Part shown: positions 30,581-43,599 of the stretch, piece by piece
How positions within the stretch are numbered: position 1 is the stretch's first letter
Layout of the letters: every line of letters starts with the position of its first letter
Assembly (NCBI RefSeq): GCF_900637195.1
Contig: NZ_LR134356.1
Location: 2,542,001 to 2,606,000 of the forward strand
Reading direction: 5' to 3'
Origin: Mycolicibacterium aurum
Lineage (GTDB): Bacteria > Actinomycetota > Actinomycetes > Mycobacteriales > Mycobacteriaceae
DNA length: 64,000 nucleotides
Position numbers and translations under genes: made by a program
The notes under the pieces: generated by a model
What the model was told of the DNA's origin: nothing
The model's database searches: none
What the model saw: only the letters and a program-made list of their open reading frames with translations

Positions 30581-33271
30581 GTGCAGACACACGAGATCAG
30601 GAAGCGGTTCCTTGATCATTTCGTGCAGGCGGGCCATACCGAGGTGCCCAGCGCATCGGTGATCCTCGACGACCCCAACCTGTTGTTCGTCAACGCGGGC
30701 ATGGTGCAGTTCGTCCCTTACTTCCTGGGTCAGCGCACGCCGCCGTGGGACCGCGCCACCAGCGTGCAGAAGTGCATCCGCACCCCGGACATCGACGAGG
30801 TCGGGATCACCACGCGTCACAACACGTTCTTCCAGATGGCGGGCAACTTCAGCTTCGGCGACTACTTCAAGAAGCGTGCCATCGAGTTCGCGTGGTCATT
30901 GCTGACCAACCCCCAGGATCAGGGCGGGTACGGCTTCGACCCTGAAAGGCTCTGGGCCACGGTTTATCTCGACGACGACGAGGCGGTCGGGTACTGGCAG
31001 GAAGTGGCCGGACTGCCGCTGGAGCGCATCCAGCGCCGCGGCATGGCCGACAACTACTGGTCGATGGGAATCCCCGGCCCGTGCGGGCCGTCCTCGGAGA
31101 TCTACTACGACCGGGGTCCCGACTACGGAATCGACGGCGGCCCCGAGGCCAACGAGGACCGCTACATCGAGATCTGGAACCTCGTGTTCATGCAGAACGA
31201 GCGCGGCGAGGGTACCTCGAAAGAGGACTTCGAGATCCTCGGCCCGCTGCCGCGGCAGAACATCGACACCGGCATGGGCATCGAGCGTGTCGCCTGCCTG
31301 TTGCAGGGCGTCGACAACGTCTACGAGACCGATCTGCTGCGCCCGGCCATCGACCTGGTCGCCGGGATCGCGCCGCGCGGGTACGGCCAGGGCATTCACG
31401 ACGACGACGTGCGCTACCGGATCATCGCCGACCACAGCCGCACCGCGGCGATCATCATCGGAGACGGGGTCAGCCCCGGAAACGAAGGCCGCGGCTACGT
31501 GCTGCGCCGGTTGCTGCGCCGGATCATCCGCGCCGCCAAGCTGCTCGGCGTCGATCAGCCGATCATGGCCGACCTGATGGCCACCGTCCGCGATGCCATG
31601 AGCCCGTCCTACCCGGAGCTGGCAACAGATTTCGACCGCATTCAGCGCATCGCGGTCGCCGAGGAGACCGCGTTCAACCGGACGCTGGCTTCCGGATCGA
31701 AGCTGTTCGACGATGCCGCGCGTGCGACCAAGGCATCGGGCGCCGAGAAGCTGTCCGGCCGAGACGCGTTCACGCTCCACGACACCTACGGCTTCCCGAT
31801 CGAACTCACCCTCGAGATGGCGGCGGAGGCGGACCTCAGCGTCGATGAGGAGGGCTTCCGCGGCCTGATGGCGGAGCAGCGCCAGCGGGCCAAGGCCGAC
31901 GCCGCGGCGCGCAAGCACGCCCACGCCGACCTCTCGGCGTACCGCGACCTGGTGGATGCGGGCCCCACCGTGTTCACCGGCTTCGACGAACTGTCTACCG
32001 AGGCAAGGATTCTCGGCATCTTTGTGGACGGTAAGCGGGTGCCCGTGGTGTCCCACGACGGCGTCGACGCCCCGCGGGTGGAGCTGATCCTCGACCGCAG
32101 CCCGTTCTACGCGGAGTCCGGCGGCCAGATCGCCGACGAGGGCTCCGTCACCGGCACCGGTGCGTCCGAGACCGCCAAGGCGGCCGTCACCGACGTGCAG
32201 AAGATCGCCAAAACCCTCTGGGCGCATCGCGTCAACGTGGAATCGGGGGAGTTCGTGGAGGGCGACACCGTCGTGGCGGCAGTCGACCCGCGCTGGCGCC
32301 ACGGCGCCACCCAGGGCCACTCCGGCACACACATGGTGCATGCGGCGCTTCGGCAGGTGCTGGGCCCCAACGCGGTTCAGGCCGGTTCGCTGAACCGGCC
32401 GGGATACCTGAGGTTCGACTTCAACTGGCAGGGCGCGCTGACCGAAGACCAGCGCACCCAGATCGAGGAAGTCACCAACGAGGCCGTCGAGGCGGACTTC
32501 GAGGTGCACAGCTTCGTCACCGACCTGGAGAAAGCCAAGTCGATGGGCGCGATGGCGCTCTTCGGGGAGGCCTACCCCGACGAAGTCCGGGTGGTCGAGA
32601 TCGGCGGGCCGTTCTCGCTCGAGCTGTGCGGCGGCACCCACGTGCGCAACTCGGCGCAGATCGGGCCGGTGACCATTCTCGGCGAGTCATCGGTGGGATC
32701 CGGGGTGCGGCGCGTCGAGGCCTACGTCGGGCTGGACTCGTTCCGGCATCTGGCCAAGGAGCGCGCGCTGATGGCCGGACTCGCCTCCACACTGAAGGTG
32801 CCGTCGGAGGAGGTACCCGCCCGGGTGGCCACGCTGGTGGACCGCCTGCGGGCCGCCGAGAAGGAACTCGACCGGCTCCGTCTGGCCAGTGCACGCTCTG
32901 CCGCGGTCAACGCGGCCGCCGGGGCCGAGGTGATCGGAAAGGTCCGGCTGGTGGCCCAGCGAATGGCCGGCGGAATCTCGGCGGGCGATTTGCGCTCCCT
33001 CGTGGGCGACATCCGCGGAAAGCTCGGGAGCGAACCGGCGGTGATCGCGCTGATCGCCGAGGGTGAGAACGACTCGGTGCCGTTCGTGGTCGCCGTGAAT
33101 GCGGGCGCCCAGGACCACGGGTGGCGCGCCGACGAGTTGGTCAAGGTTATGGGAGCCGCGGTCAACGGCCGCGGCGGGGGTAAGGCCGATCAGGCTCAGG
33201 GGTCCGGTAAGGGGGCGGCGGGTATCGACGCTGCATTGGCGGCGATCCGCGCGGAGATAGGCCGGAGCTAA
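30581..33271 (+). CDS. alaS: Alanyl-tRNA synthetase
   Basis: Charges tRNA(Ala) and edits mischarged Ser/Gly. The 896-residue protein has all expected parts: the class II aminoacylation core ([44 protein letters not shown]), the tRNA recognition region, the editing domain with [17 protein letters not shown] and the zinc-site [15 protein letters not shown], and the C-terminal DHHA1/C-Ala domain ending in [20 protein letters not shown] 30581 matches the conserved start [13 protein letters not shown]; an open frame continues upstream but is not conserved. ruvX, mltG, aroE and a prepilin peptidase gene follow with minimal spacing, forming the mycobacterial alaS operon. Confidence 0.98.
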   Translation: MQTHEIRKRFLDHFVQAGHTEVPSASVILDDPNLLFVNAGMVQFVPYFLGQRTPPWDRATSVQKCIRTPDIDEVGITTRHNTFFQMAGNFSFGDYFKKRAIEFAWSLLTNPQDQGGYGFDPERLWATVYLDDDEAVGYWQEVAGLPLERIQRRGMADNYWSMGIPGPCGPSSEIYYDRGPDYGIDGGPEANEDRYIEIWNLVFMQNERGEGTSKEDFEILGPLPRQNIDTGMGIERVACLLQGVDNVYETDLLRPAIDLVAGIAPRGYGQGIHDDDVRYRIIADHSRTAAIIIGDGVSPGNEGRGYVLRRLLRRIIRAAKLLGVDQPIMADLMATVRDAMSPSYPELATDFDRIQRIAVAEETAFNRTLASGSKLFDDAARATKASGAEKLSGRDAFTLHDTYGFPIELTLEMAAEADLSVDEEGFRGLMAEQRQRAKADAAARKHAHADLSAYRDLVDAGPTVFTGFDELSTEARILGIFVDGKRVPVVSHDGVDAPRVELILDRSPFYAESGGQIADEGSVTGTGASETAKAAVTDVQKIAKTLWAHRVNVESGEFVEGDTVVAAVDPRWRHGATQGHSGTHMVHAALRQVLGPNAVQAGSLNRPGYLRFDFNWQGALTEDQRTQIEEVTNEAVEADFEVHSFVTDLEKAKSMGAMALFGEAYPDEVRVVEIGGPFSLELCGGTHVRNSAQIGPVTILGESSVGSGVRRVEAYVGLDSFRHLAKERALMAGLASTLKVPSEEVPARVATLVDRLRAAEKELDRLRLASARSAAVNAAAGAEVIGKVRLVAQRMAGGISAGDLRSLVGDIRGKLGSEPAVIALIAEGENDSVPFVVAVNAGAQDHGWRADELVKVMGAAVNGRGGGKADQAQGSGKGAAGIDAALAAIRAEIGRS

Positions 33272-33275
33272 CCGC

Positions 33276-33803
33276 GTGCCAGACACCGACTGGACCAGCC
33301 GTGCGCCCGACCGGCCGGGCGATCCTAACGCGGCGCCCGACCCGGGCCGCGGTCGTCGCCTCGGTGTCGACGTCGGGACCGTCCGGATCGGCGTCGCCGT
33401 CAGCGACCCCGACGCCATCCTGGCCACCCCGGTGGAAACCGTCACCCGCGACAAGCGCGCCGGCAGGCACCTGCGCAGGCTCGCCGCGCTGGTCGACGAA
33501 TACCAGGCTGTCGAGGTGGTGGTCGGCCTGCCGCGCACGCTGGCCGATCGTGCGGGCTCGTCGGCTCAGGACGCCGCCGAGGTCGCCGACCAGCTGGCCG
33601 GACGCATCGCGCCCGTCCCGGTACGGCTGACCGATGAGCGGTTCACGACCGTCACCGCGCAGCGGGCGTTGCGGGAGGCGGGGGTTCGGGCACGCGGGCA
33701 GCGATCGTTGATCGATCAGGCCGCGGCGGTGGGAATTCTGCAGAACTGGCTGGACCAGCGGCGGGCAGCGCTGCCCGCACACGGAGAGGTCTTGGATGAC
33801 TGA
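33276..33803 (+). CDS. ruvX: RuvX/YqgF-type Holliday junction resolvase-like protein
   Basis: A 175-residue RNase H-fold nuclease. Bacterial YqgF is implicated in 16S rRNA 5'-end processing, and mycobacterial RuvX also cleaves Holliday junctions. Catalytic-site sequences are [19 protein letters not shown] (first Asp), [29 protein letters not shown] (Glu) and [13 protein letters not shown] (final Asp). A disordered N-terminal stretch of about 28 residues precedes the fold. The start lies 4 bp after alaS and the end overlaps mltG by 8 bp. Confidence 0.94.
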   Translation: MPDTDWTSRAPDRPGDPNAAPDPGRGRRLGVDVGTVRIGVAVSDPDAILATPVETVTRDKRAGRHLRRLAALVDEYQAVEVVVGLPRTLADRAGSSAQDAAEVADQLAGRIAPVPVRLTDERFTTVTAQRALREAGVRARGQRSLIDQAAAVGILQNWLDQRRAALPAHGEVLDD

Positions 33804-35043
33804 CGACTGGCAGAACGACCGCGCCGAGCCGCTTGCGGTGGGACCGCCGCGGCAGCGCATGACCCGGCGGGAGCGAGCCCGGCAGGAACGCAACCGGCGC
33901 CGGCGCCGGACCACACTGGTGGTGGCGCTGTCGGCGCTGGTCGTGGTGGTCATCGGAGCGGTGTTCCTGGGCTCCAAGATGTGGCATTCGCTGTTCGGTG
34001 GCTCCGGCGACGACTACGCCGGCCAGGGGGTGAACGACGTCGTCATCCAGGTCCACGACGGCGACTCCACCACCGCGATCGGCCAGACGTTGCGTGACAG
34101 CAACGTGGTGGCCAACGTGAAGACTTTCGTCGCCGCCGCCGACGGCAACTCGGCGATCTCGGCCATTCAGCCCGGGTTCTACAAGGTGCGCACGGAGATT
34201 CCGGCCGTCAACGCCGTCGAGCGCCTCGCCGATCCGGCGAACCGGGTCGGCCTGCTCGTCATCCCGGAGGGCCGTCAGCTCGACGACGTCCAGGACGTGC
34301 GCACGCGCGCCGTCACCGACGGCATCCTGAGCATGATCTCGAAGGCCACCTGCGTGGACCTCGACGGTGCTCGCCGTTGCGTCGACACCGATGATCTGCG
34401 CCAAACCGCCGGTGCGGCAAGCCCGTCCGAACTCGCGGTGCCGCAGTGGGCGACCGAAGCCGTCGACGCGATGGGTTCTGACCATCGCAGGCTCGAGGGC
34501 TTGATCGCCCCCGGCACGTGGAACATCGATCCGTCGGCCCAGCCGCAGGAAATCCTGTCCACGCTGATCTCCACCAGCGCGGCGCAATACGAAGACGGTG
34601 GGCTGCTCAGTACCGCCGCCGCACTGAACATGTCGCCGTACGAGATTCTGACGGTCGCATCGCTGGTTCAGCGCGAGGCCAAACCGCAGGACTTCTCGAA
34701 AGTGGCGCGTGTCATCTACAACCGGCTGGCGGAGCGGCGCACGCTGGAGTTCGACTCCACCGTGAACTATCCGCTGGACCGCGTCGAGGTGGCGACCACC
34801 GACGGGGACCGGGGCCAGATGACGCCGTGGAACACCTACGTGAGGCCCGGCCTTCCGGCGACGCCGATCTGCTCCCCGGGCCAGCCCGCGCTCGTCGCAG
34901 CCGAGCAGCCGGCAGTCGGCGACTGGCTGTACTTCGTGACCATCGACATGCAGGGCACGACGCTGTTCACCCGGGAGTACGAGCAGCATCTCGCCAACAT
35001 CGAACTGGCGAGACAAAACGGCGTCCTCGACTCTGCGAGGTGA
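33796..35043 (+). CDS. mltG: Endolytic murein transglycosylase
   Basis: A 415-residue membrane-anchored lytic transglycosylase of the YceG/MltG family that cuts nascent glycan strands. A cytoplasmic N-terminus rich in Arg is followed by one transmembrane helix ([20 protein letters not shown]) and then the extracytoplasmic YceG domain, with a LysM-like part and the catalytic Glu in [28 protein letters not shown] and [13 protein letters not shown] are also characteristic. ATG 33796 has GGAGAGG upstream. It overlaps ruvX by 8 bp and aroE by 1 bp. In other bacteria it works with the divisome and elongasome. Confidence 0.95.
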   Translation: MTDDWQNDRAEPLAVGPPRQRMTRRERARQERNRRRRRTTLVVALSALVVVVIGAVFLGSKMWHSLFGGSGDDYAGQGVNDVVIQVHDGDSTTAIGQTLRDSNVVANVKTFVAAADGNSAISAIQPGFYKVRTEIPAVNAVERLADPANRVGLLVIPEGRQLDDVQDVRTRAVTDGILSMISKATCVDLDGARRCVDTDDLRQTAGAASPSELAVPQWATEAVDAMGSDHRRLEGLIAPGTWNIDPSAQPQEILSTLISTSAAQYEDGGLLSTAAALNMSPYEILTVASLVQREAKPQDFSKVARVIYNRLAERRTLEFDSTVNYPLDRVEVATTDGDRGQMTPWNTYVRPGLPATPICSPGQPALVAAEQPAVGDWLYFVTIDMQGTTLFTREYEQHLANIELARQNGVLDSAR

Positions 35044-35852
35044 TGAGCGCGCTGCGCCGGGCGGCCGTCCTGGGTTCCCCGATCGCGCATTCCCGTTCGC
35101 CGCAACTGCATCTGGCGGCATACCGAGCCCTCGGGCTCTCGGAGTGGACCTATGAGCGCATCGAGTGCGGTGCCGAGGACCTGGCCGGTGTGGTGGCCGG
35201 ATTCGGTCCGGAGTGGGTCGGGGTGTCGGTCACGATGCCGGGCAAGTTCGCTGCGCTGCGGTTCGCGGACGAGGCCACCGACCGGGCGAAGCTCGTCGGG
35301 TCGGCGAACACGCTGGTGCGCACCGCGACCGGGTGGCGGGCCGACAACACCGACGTCGACGGCGTGCAGGGTGCGCTGGCCGACCTGCCGGTGTGCGAGC
35401 GGGCGATCGTGGTGGGTTCGGGGGGTACCGCACCCGCCGTGATCGTCGGACTGGTCGCGCTCGGCGCGCGGGACATCACGGTGGTCGCCCGTAACCAGGC
35501 CAAGGCTGCCGACCTGATCGATCTCGCGGTGCGCAGCGGTGCCGACGCCCGGTACCGCGACATCACCGACGCACGTCTCGGCGACCTCGTCGCCGGCGTG
35601 GACGTGGTGGTCAACACCGTGCCGGCCGACGCTGTCGCGCCCTATGCGCCCGGGCTGGCAGCGGCGCCAGTGCTGCTCGACGTCATCTACGACCCCTGGC
35701 CCACTCCGCTGGCCACGGCCGTGCAGTCGGCGGGTGGGCGCGTGATCAGTGGCCTGGAGATGCTGCTGCAGCAAGCCTTGGCGCAGGTCGAACAATTCAC
35801 CGGGATGGCTGCTCCCGAAGAGGCGATGCGGGCTGCGTTGCAGCGGGCTTAG
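35043..35852 (+). CDS. aroE: Shikimate dehydrogenase
   Basis: Reduces 3-dehydroshikimate to shikimate with NADPH in aromatic amino acid and chorismate synthesis. The 269-residue protein has the substrate site GSPIAHSRSPQLH and VSVTMPGK (catalytic Lys), NTDVDGV, and the Rossmann loop VVGSGGTAPAVIVGL; GLEMLLQQALAQVEQFTG closes the C-terminus. ATG 35043 shares one base with the mltG stop (TGATG). It is separated from aroC-aroK-aroB by the prepilin peptidase and hydrolase genes, so the shikimate genes here are in two transcription units. Confidence 0.95.
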   Translation: MSALRRAAVLGSPIAHSRSPQLHLAAYRALGLSEWTYERIECGAEDLAGVVAGFGPEWVGVSVTMPGKFAALRFADEATDRAKLVGSANTLVRTATGWRADNTDVDGVQGALADLPVCERAIVVGSGGTAPAVIVGLVALGARDITVVARNQAKAADLIDLAVRSGADARYRDITDARLGDLVAGVDVVVNTVPADAVAPYAPGLAAAPVLLDVIYDPWPTPLATAVQSAGGRVISGLEMLLQQALAQVEQFTGMAAPEEAMRAALQRA

Positions 35853-35861
35853 CCTGAAGGT

Positions 35862-36317
35862 GTGGGGCAGTTCGCGGGGGGATTTCTGGGGGAATTGGTC
35901 GGTGCGGTTGCGGTGACCGGCTGGTTTATTGCGTTGAGCGTGTTCGACATTCGTTATCACCGCCTGCCGAATGTGCTGACTCTGCCCGGCGCGGTCGCGA
36001 TCCTCGCCGTCGCGGCGGCGACGGGGCACGGGCCGGCAGCGCTTCTCGGTGCGGCCGCGCTGTTCGGTGTGTACGCGGCGGTTCATCTCGCTGCGCCGGC
36101 GGCCATGGGAGCGGGAGACGTCAAGCTTGCGATCGGAGTCGGAGCGCTCACCGGCGTTTTCGGCCTTCAGGCATGGCTGCTCTGCGCGTTCGGAGCGTCG
36201 ATGCTGACCGCGTTGCTCGGACTGTCGGCGCTGATGCGCGGTTCGCGGGCGGGGCTGCCGCACGGTCCGTCGATGTGCGTGGCCGCAACGGTGGCGGCGG
36301 TCGCTGCGGCGGTGTGA
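35862..36317 (+). CDS. Minimal A24-family prepilin peptidase
   Basis: A 151-residue aspartic membrane protease of the type IV leader peptidase group, processing prepilins or pseudopilins. Only the peptidase core is present, without the N-terminal methylase domain of PilD. Asp29 in VFDIRYHRLPN and Asp86 in MGAGDVKLAIG are the two catalytic residues. The protein is otherwise four to five hydrophobic helices. GTG 35862 begins 9 bp after aroE. Mycobacteria also carry tad/flp pilus loci, whose pilin is a plausible substrate, but no pilin gene lies in this window. Confidence 0.9.
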   Translation: MGQFAGGFLGELVGAVAVTGWFIALSVFDIRYHRLPNVLTLPGAVAILAVAAATGHGPAALLGAAALFGVYAAVHLAAPAAMGAGDVKLAIGVGALTGVFGLQAWLLCAFGASMLTALLGLSALMRGSRAGLPHGPSMCVAATVAAVAAAV

Positions 36318-36361
36318 TTACCTGTCGGGTAATGGTTGTTCGGAGAGTGTTCCGCAACACT
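36317..36361. promoter_or_regulatory. Two adjacent small inverted repeats upstream of the hydrolase gene
   Basis: ATTACC-tgtcg-GGTAAT (36317-36333, starting inside the stop codon of the prepilin peptidase gene) and AGTGTT-ccgc-AACACT (36346-36361). Both fill the 51 bp before the hydrolase ATG at 36369. They could be a repressor site or a weak terminator pair. Confidence 0.35.
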
Positions 36362-36368
36362 GGGATTC

Positions 36369-37112
36369 ATGAGGAATCCGCCTATCCTCCTGCTGCACGG
36401 CATATTCGGCCGCCCGGCACTGATGGAGCCGTGGACACGTTTCTTCACCGACGCCGGATTCGCCTGTCACGTACCGGCTCTGCCGGGGCGAGACCCCACC
36501 GACGATGCGGTGCTGACGCGCACCGGTGTCGCCGAGATGGTGGATGTCGCTCTGGAGCGCTACGACGCGATCGGCGGGCCCGCGATCGTCGTCGGGCACA
36601 GCATGGGCGGCCTGCTGGCGCAGATGGTGGCGGCCGCCCGCGATCCGCTGGCGGCGGTGCTCTTGGCGCCGATCCCGCCTGGCGTGCTGTGGCCGCAGGC
36701 GTCGGTGCTGCCGCACATCGTCGGGCTGTTGCCGACGGTGCTGGCCGGACGGCCGTTCCTGCCGTCGCCGGACACCATGCGGAAGGTGCCGTTGAACACA
36801 CTGCCCGGCGAGGAGCAGGACCGGTTGATCCGGCACCTGGTCCGCGACTCCGGCCGGGCGTTCCGGGAACTGCTCGTCGGTGCCCCCGTGACCCGGGTGC
36901 CTGCGGCGAAGGTGACGTGTCCTGTGCTGTGCGTCAGCGCGGGGTCGGACCGCAATGTCGCGCCGTGGATGTCGCGACGGATCGCCACGCGCTACCGCGC
37001 CCGGCATCAAGTACATCCGGGACTGCCGCACTGGATCATCGCCGAGTCGGCCGTGCCGCAGGTGGCCGTTCCGGTGCTGGACTGGATGCGTGCGACGCTG
37101 ACTCTCGACTGA
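36369..37112 (+). CDS. Alpha/beta hydrolase
   Basis: A 247-residue alpha/beta-fold hydrolase. The oxyanion region is [11 protein letters not shown], the nucleophile elbow is [13 protein letters not shown] (Ser), the acid is probably in [14 protein letters not shown], and the His is in [16 protein letters not shown] 36369 is where the fold begins. It lies where, as I recall, M. tuberculosis carries toxin-antitoxin and lpp genes between the prepilin peptidase gene and aroC, so this position is variable in the genus. It has no signal peptide. Substrate unknown; esterase or lactonase activity is likely. Confidence 0.88.
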   Translation: MRNPPILLLHGIFGRPALMEPWTRFFTDAGFACHVPALPGRDPTDDAVLTRTGVAEMVDVALERYDAIGGPAIVVGHSMGGLLAQMVAAARDPLAAVLLAPIPPGVLWPQASVLPHIVGLLPTVLAGRPFLPSPDTMRKVPLNTLPGEEQDRLIRHLVRDSGRAFRELLVGAPVTRVPAAKVTCPVLCVSAGSDRNVAPWMSRRIATRYRARHQVHPGLPHWIIAESAVPQVAVPVLDWMRATLTLD

Positions 37113-37176
37113 CCGGCAGAGGGGTCGCACCGTCGCCGTTTCAGGACAGCGCACCTGGCATGCGAAAATGGGACGC

Positions 37177-38393
37177 GTGTTGCGATGGACTACTGCAGGT
37201 GAATCCCACGGCCGGGCGTTGGTGGCCATGGTCGAGGGCATGGTCGCTGGGGTCCACCTAACCTCACAGGACATTGCGGACCAGCTGGCCCGTCGCCGCC
37301 TCGGCTACGGCCGCGGGGCACGGATGAAGTTCGAGCAGGACCAGGTCACGATGCTCACCGGGATGCGCCACGGCGTCACCCTCGGCGGCCCGATCGCGAT
37401 CGAGATCGGCAACACGGAATGGCCGAAATGGGAGACCGTGATGGCGCCGGACCCGGTCGACGCCGCCGAGCTCGCCGACAGCGCAGCCCGCAGCGCGCCG
37501 CTGACCAGGCCACGGCCCGGCCACGCCGACTACGCCGGCATGCTCAAGTACGGGTTCGACGACGCCCGTCCCGTGCTGGAGCGCGCGAGTGCCCGTGAGA
37601 CCGCGGCCCGCGTTGCGGCAGGTACGGTCGCCCGTTCGTTCCTACGGCAGGCGCTCGGGGTGGAGATCGTCTCCCACGTCATCTCCATCGGTGCGTCGAC
37701 GCCCTATTCGGGCCCCCCGCCGCAGGCAGCCGATCTGGCCGCGGTCGACGCCAGCCCGGTGCGAGCCTTCGATTCGGCCAGCGAGGCCTCGATGATCGCC
37801 GAGATCGAAGCCGCCAAACGCGACGGCGACACCCTCGGCGGTGTGGTCGAGGTGGTGGCGCACGGACTGCCGGTCGGGCTGGGTTCGTTCACCAGCGGCG
37901 ACAACAGGCTCGACAGCCAGCTTGCCGGGGCGGTGATGGGCATCCAGGCGATCAAGGGTGTCGAGGTCGGCGACGGTTTCGAAACCGCGCGCCGACGCGG
38001 CAGCGTCGCGCATGACGAGATCTACCCTGGTGCCGACGGCATCATGCGCTCCACGAACCGGGCCGGCGGCCTGGAGGGCGGCATGACCAACGGCCAGCCC
38101 GTCCGGGTGCGCGCCGCGATGAAACCCATCTCCACCGTTCCCCGCGCACTGGCCACCGTCGACATGGCGACCGGCGAGGAAGCCGTCGCCATCCATCAGC
38201 GTTCCGACGTGTGCGCGGTGCCCGCGGCCGGGGTCGTGGTCGAGACCATGGTCGCGTTGGTGCTGGCGCGCGCTGTCCTGGAGAAGTTCGGTGGCGATTC
38301 GCTGGACGAGACCCGCGCGAACATCGACAGCTACCTCCAGGCCGTCGCGGCCAGGGAACCCTCCTCCGCCGAGGGTGCAAGGGCGTCTGGCTG

Positions 38394-38394
<1 letters not shown>
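37177..38394 (+). CDS. aroC: Chorismate synthase
   Basis: Converts 5-enolpyruvylshikimate-3-phosphate to chorismate, needing reduced FMN. The 405-residue protein has all three family signatures: [20 protein letters not shown] at the start, the [17 protein letters not shown] segment and the C-terminal [24 protein letters not shown] 37177 matches the usual start immediately before LRWTTAG; ATG 37168 three codons earlier is possible. It ends on TGATG shared with aroK, so aroC-aroK-aroB are translationally coupled. Confidence 0.97.
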
Positions 38395-40725
<2,331 letters not shown>

Positions 40726-40744
40726 GGGGCCTCACCTTAGCGAG

Positions 40745-40758
40745 TACCGTCACCCGCT
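40745..40758 (+). promoter_or_regulatory. Putative promoter (-10 TACCGT) of pepQ
   Basis: TACCGT at 40745-40750 is followed after 8 nt by GTG 40759; a leaderless or nearly leaderless mRNA is possible. Confidence 0.35.
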
Positions 40759-41841
40759 GTGACTATTTCCCAGCGCCGCGACCGGCTGCGTCGCGCCCTG
40801 GCAGCCGCCGAACTGGATGCCATGCTGGTATCCGACCTGGTCAACGTCCGTTATCTGTCCGGCTTCACCGGCTCTAACGCTGCCTTACTCGTGTTGGCGG
40901 ACAGCGAAACGCCGGTGCTTGCCACCGACGGGCGTTATCGCACCCAGGCCGCGCATCAGGCGCCGGACGCCGAGGTCGTCATCGAGCGGGCGTGCGGGCC
41001 GCATCTGGCGGGCCTTGCCGCCGCCGCGGGGGTGCGCAAACTCGGCTTCGAGAGCCACGTCGTCACCGTCGACGCGTTCACGGCGCTGGGTAAGGCGGCC
41101 GGTGAGCGGTGCGAACTGGTTCGGGCCGCCGGGACCGTGGAGCGTCTGCGGGAGGTCAAGGACGCGGGCGAGATCGCGCTGCTGAGGCTGGCGTGCGAAG
41201 CGGCCGACGCGGCGTTGAAGGACCTGGTCGACCGTGGCGGCCTGCGGTCGGGCCGGACCGAGAAGGACGTGCGTAACGAGCTGGAGGCACTGATGCTGGC
41301 GCACGGCGCCGACGGTGCGTCGTTCGAGACCATCGTGGCTGCCGGCGCCAACTCGGCGATCCCGCACCACCGGCCCACCGACGCAGTCCTGGCTGCCGGT
41401 GACTTCGTCAAGATCGACTTCGGGGCGCTTGTCGCCGGCTACCACTCCGACATGACCCGCACGTTCGTCCTGGCACCGGTCGCGGACTGGCAGCGCGACA
41501 TCTACACGCTGGTCGCGGACTCACAGCGCGCCGGCCGCGAGGCGCTGGCCCCCGGCGTCGGGCTCAAGGACGTCGACGCAGCATCGCGGCAGGTCATCGC
41601 CGATGCCGGCTACGCGGACAACTTCGGACACGGCCTCGGTCACGGGGTCGGCCTGCAGATCCACGAAGCGCCGGGAATCAACGGCTCCGCCGCCGGTACA
41701 CTGCTTGCTGGCTCCGCGGTGACCGTTGAGCCCGGTGTCTACCTGCCTGACCGCGGCGGTGTCCGCATCGAGGACACGCTCGTGGTGGACACACACCCTG
41801 AACTACTTACCCGGTTCCCCAAGGACCTGGTGATCATCTAG
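40759..41841 (+). CDS. pepQ: M24 family aminopeptidase (Xaa-Pro dipeptidase-like)
   Basis: A 360-residue cytoplasmic metallopeptidase releasing N-terminal residues before proline. The N-terminal creatinase-like domain begins [19 protein letters not shown]. The pita-bread catalytic domain has the five metal ligands in [19 protein letters not shown] (two Asp), [14 protein letters not shown] (His), TVEPGVYLP (Glu) and RIEDTLVV (Glu). It starts the pepQ-efp-nusB unit with efp 22 bp downstream. The exact dipeptidase or aminopeptidase P specificity is not decided by sequence. Confidence 0.92.
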   Translation: MTISQRRDRLRRALAAAELDAMLVSDLVNVRYLSGFTGSNAALLVLADSETPVLATDGRYRTQAAHQAPDAEVVIERACGPHLAGLAAAAGVRKLGFESHVVTVDAFTALGKAAGERCELVRAAGTVERLREVKDAGEIALLRLACEAADAALKDLVDRGGLRSGRTEKDVRNELEALMLAHGADGASFETIVAAGANSAIPHHRPTDAVLAAGDFVKIDFGALVAGYHSDMTRTFVLAPVADWQRDIYTLVADSQRAGREALAPGVGLKDVDAASRQVIADAGYADNFGHGLGHGVGLQIHEAPGINGSAAGTLLAGSAVTVEPGVYLPDRGGVRIEDTLVVDTHPELLTRFPKDLVII

Positions 41842-41863
41842 CAAGCTAGGAGTACAACCGACC

Positions 41864-42427
41864 GTGGCATCGACCGCCGACTTCAAGAACGGGCTCGTCC
41901 TTCAGATCGACGGCCAGCTGTGGCAGATCATCGAGTTCCAGCACGTCAAGCCCGGCAAGGGGCCTGCGTTCGTGCGGACCAAGCTCAAGAACGTGCTGTC
42001 CGGCAAGGTCGTCGACAAGACCTACAACGCCGGTGTGAAGGTGGAGACCGCGACGGTGGACCGCCGCGACGCCACCTACCTCTATCGCGACGGCTCCGAT
42101 TTCGTGTTCATGGATTCCGAGGACTACGAGCAGAACCCGCTGCCGGAGGCGCTGGTCGGCCGGGCCGCCGGTTTCCTGCTCGAGGGCATGGCCGTGCAGA
42201 TCGCGTTCCACGACGGCGCGCCGCTGTACCTGGAACTCCCGGTGACCGTGGAGCTGCTGGTCGCCTCGACCGAGCCCGGTCTGCAGGGTGATCGCTCCAG
42301 CGCAGGCACCAAGCCCGCGACGCTGGAAACGGGCGCCGAGATCCAGGTGCCGCTGTTCATCAACACCGGTGACAAGCTCAAGGTGGATTCGCGCGACGGC
42401 AGCTATCTGGGAAGGGTCAATGCCTGA
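41864..42427 (+). CDS. efp: Elongation factor P
   Basis: A 187-residue tRNA-shaped factor that relieves ribosome stalling at polyproline. Domain I has the KOW-like loop [20 protein letters not shown], with Lys at the tip position modified in some bacteria; domains II and III include [12 protein letters not shown] and the C-terminal [23 protein letters not shown] 41864 is preceded by CTAGGAG. The gene lies between pepQ and nusB, the usual mycobacterial order. The proline-rich stretches in nearby mycobacterial proteins are typical clients. Confidence 0.97.
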   Translation: MASTADFKNGLVLQIDGQLWQIIEFQHVKPGKGPAFVRTKLKNVLSGKVVDKTYNAGVKVETATVDRRDATYLYRDGSDFVFMDSEDYEQNPLPEALVGRAAGFLLEGMAVQIAFHDGAPLYLELPVTVELLVASTEPGLQGDRSSAGTKPATLETGAEIQVPLFINTGDKLKVDSRDGSYLGRVNA

Positions 42428-42436
42428 CGCCCGGGC

Positions 42437-42490
42437 GAGCGAAGCGACGGGGAGTGGCCTCGTCGAGCGAAGCGCAGCGGAGCGACGGGG
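42437..42490. repeat. GAGCGAAGCG-type repeat in the efp-nusB gap
   Basis: GAGCGAAGCGACGGGG (42437-42452) and a longer relative from GAGCGAAGCGCAGC to GCGACGGGG (42465-42490) are direct repeats filling the 62-bp gap. The last G is the first base of the nusB GTG, so the repeat supplies the nusB initiation region. GCGGAGCGAC within it also occurs in the 30-bp repeat of the DUF2126 gene. Confidence 0.8.
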
Positions 42491-42978
42491 TGTCTGACCG
42501 GATGGGTGACCGCGGGCGGCACCAGGCCCGCAAGCGCGCCGTGGACCTCCTGTTCGAGGCGGAGGCGCGAGGAATCACCCCCGCCGAGGTGGCGGAAGCC
42601 CGAAACGCGTTGGCACATCATCAAGCCGACATGGCGCCGCTGAACCCGTACACGGTGACGGTGGCGCGCGGCGTGACCGAACATGCCGCCCACATCGACG
42701 ACCTGATCTCGGCCCACCTGCAGGGGTGGACCCTGGACCGGCTGCCGGCAGTCGACCGCGCGCTGCTGCGGGTCGCGGTCTGGGAGCTGCTGCACGCCGA
42801 GGACGTGCCGGAGCCGGTCGCCGTCGACGAGGCGGTCGAATTGGCCAAGCAGCTGTCCACAGACGATTCCCCGGGCTTCGTCAACGGTGTGCTGGGCCAG
42901 GTGATGCTGGTGACGCCGCAGATCCGCGCCGCGGCCGCTGCGGTGCAGGGTGGGCACGACGGCGATAGCGCGACGTAG
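42490..42978 (+). CDS. nusB: Transcription antitermination factor NusB
   Basis: A 162-residue all-helical RNA-binding protein that, with NusE/S10, binds boxA and supports rRNA transcription. [21 protein letters not shown] at the N-terminus is the RNA-binding Arg-rich helix, and [21 protein letters not shown] with [12 protein letters not shown] is the conserved core. GTG 42490 gives the usual MSD(R) start; an open frame from 42454 is repeat-derived. No good ribosome site precedes it other than the repeat's ACGGGG. A hypothetical gene starts on the base after its stop. Confidence 0.95.
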   Translation: MSDRMGDRGRHQARKRAVDLLFEAEARGITPAEVAEARNALAHHQADMAPLNPYTVTVARGVTEHAAHIDDLISAHLQGWTLDRLPAVDRALLRVAVWELLHAEDVPEPVAVDEAVELAKQLSTDDSPGFVNGVLGQVMLVTPQIRAAAAAVQGGHDGDSAT

Positions 42979-43524
42979 ATGGGTGCGCCGCAGGACTGGG
43001 CCCCATACTCCAGCGTGCAGGACGCGGCTCGGGTCTATCTGCGTGACCCCGATCTGGCTCTCGACCAGATCCGTTCCGTGGTCGAGCCGTCGGCGATCAA
43101 GTCCTTCGTCATGTCGCGTGGCTTCACCGAGGAGTCGTGGGGTGAGGCGCTCTGGCAGGAGGTGCTCGTCACCGACGGTCACCGGCTGGTCATCTGGCGC
43201 GCCGACGACGACGTCTCCAGCACGGCTCCCGGCGGCGATTCGCACCGGATCCTGATGGCGTCGGCGCGGTCGATTCTGTTGTCCACCATCACCGATCAGG
43301 TGCTGTCCACCGAGTACGAGGTGCTCGACGACGGCACTCGCCGGCTCGCGGAGGTGAAGCTGCGGATGTACACGCAACTGCTCACCCGGTCACGGCAGAA
43401 ATCGGCGACCGAGACCGACATCTATTGCGAGTCATTCAGGTTCGTGAAGTCGGTCGACAATGGCGGGCTGGCACAGATGCAGCGGCTACTCCAGTTCGGC
43501 AGGGTGTTGTCTCGCTCGATGTAG
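42979..43524 (+). CDS. Conserved-looking hypothetical protein downstream of nusB
   Basis: A 181-residue soluble protein I cannot assign to a named family. It starts directly after the nusB stop with no spacer, so it should be co-translated. The composition is balanced, with LYLRDPDLALDQIRSVVEPS-like helical sequence at the start, an alternating hydrophobic middle (EVLVTDGHRLVIWRADDD), and a C-terminal FRFVKSVDNGGLAQMQRLLQF. No membrane helix, signal peptide or cysteine pair is seen. As I recall, M. tuberculosis also carries a hypothetical gene (Rv2532c) after nusB; homology should be tested. Confidence 0.75.
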   Translation: MGAPQDWAPYSSVQDAARVYLRDPDLALDQIRSVVEPSAIKSFVMSRGFTEESWGEALWQEVLVTDGHRLVIWRADDDVSSTAPGGDSHRILMASARSILLSTITDQVLSTEYEVLDDGTRRLAEVKLRMYTQLLTRSRQKSATETDIYCESFRFVKSVDNGGLAQMQRLLQFGRVLSRSM

Positions 43525-43599
43525 TGGCGGCGTGTCCGGCGGCGTGAACAAAATGTGCGCAATCTGGACGCGGCTGCGTGCCGCACGGATGGTGGTGGC

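Noticed and set aside
30896..32641. Minus-strand open frame (581 codons)
   Set aside because: Antisense to alaS, which is complete and conserved.
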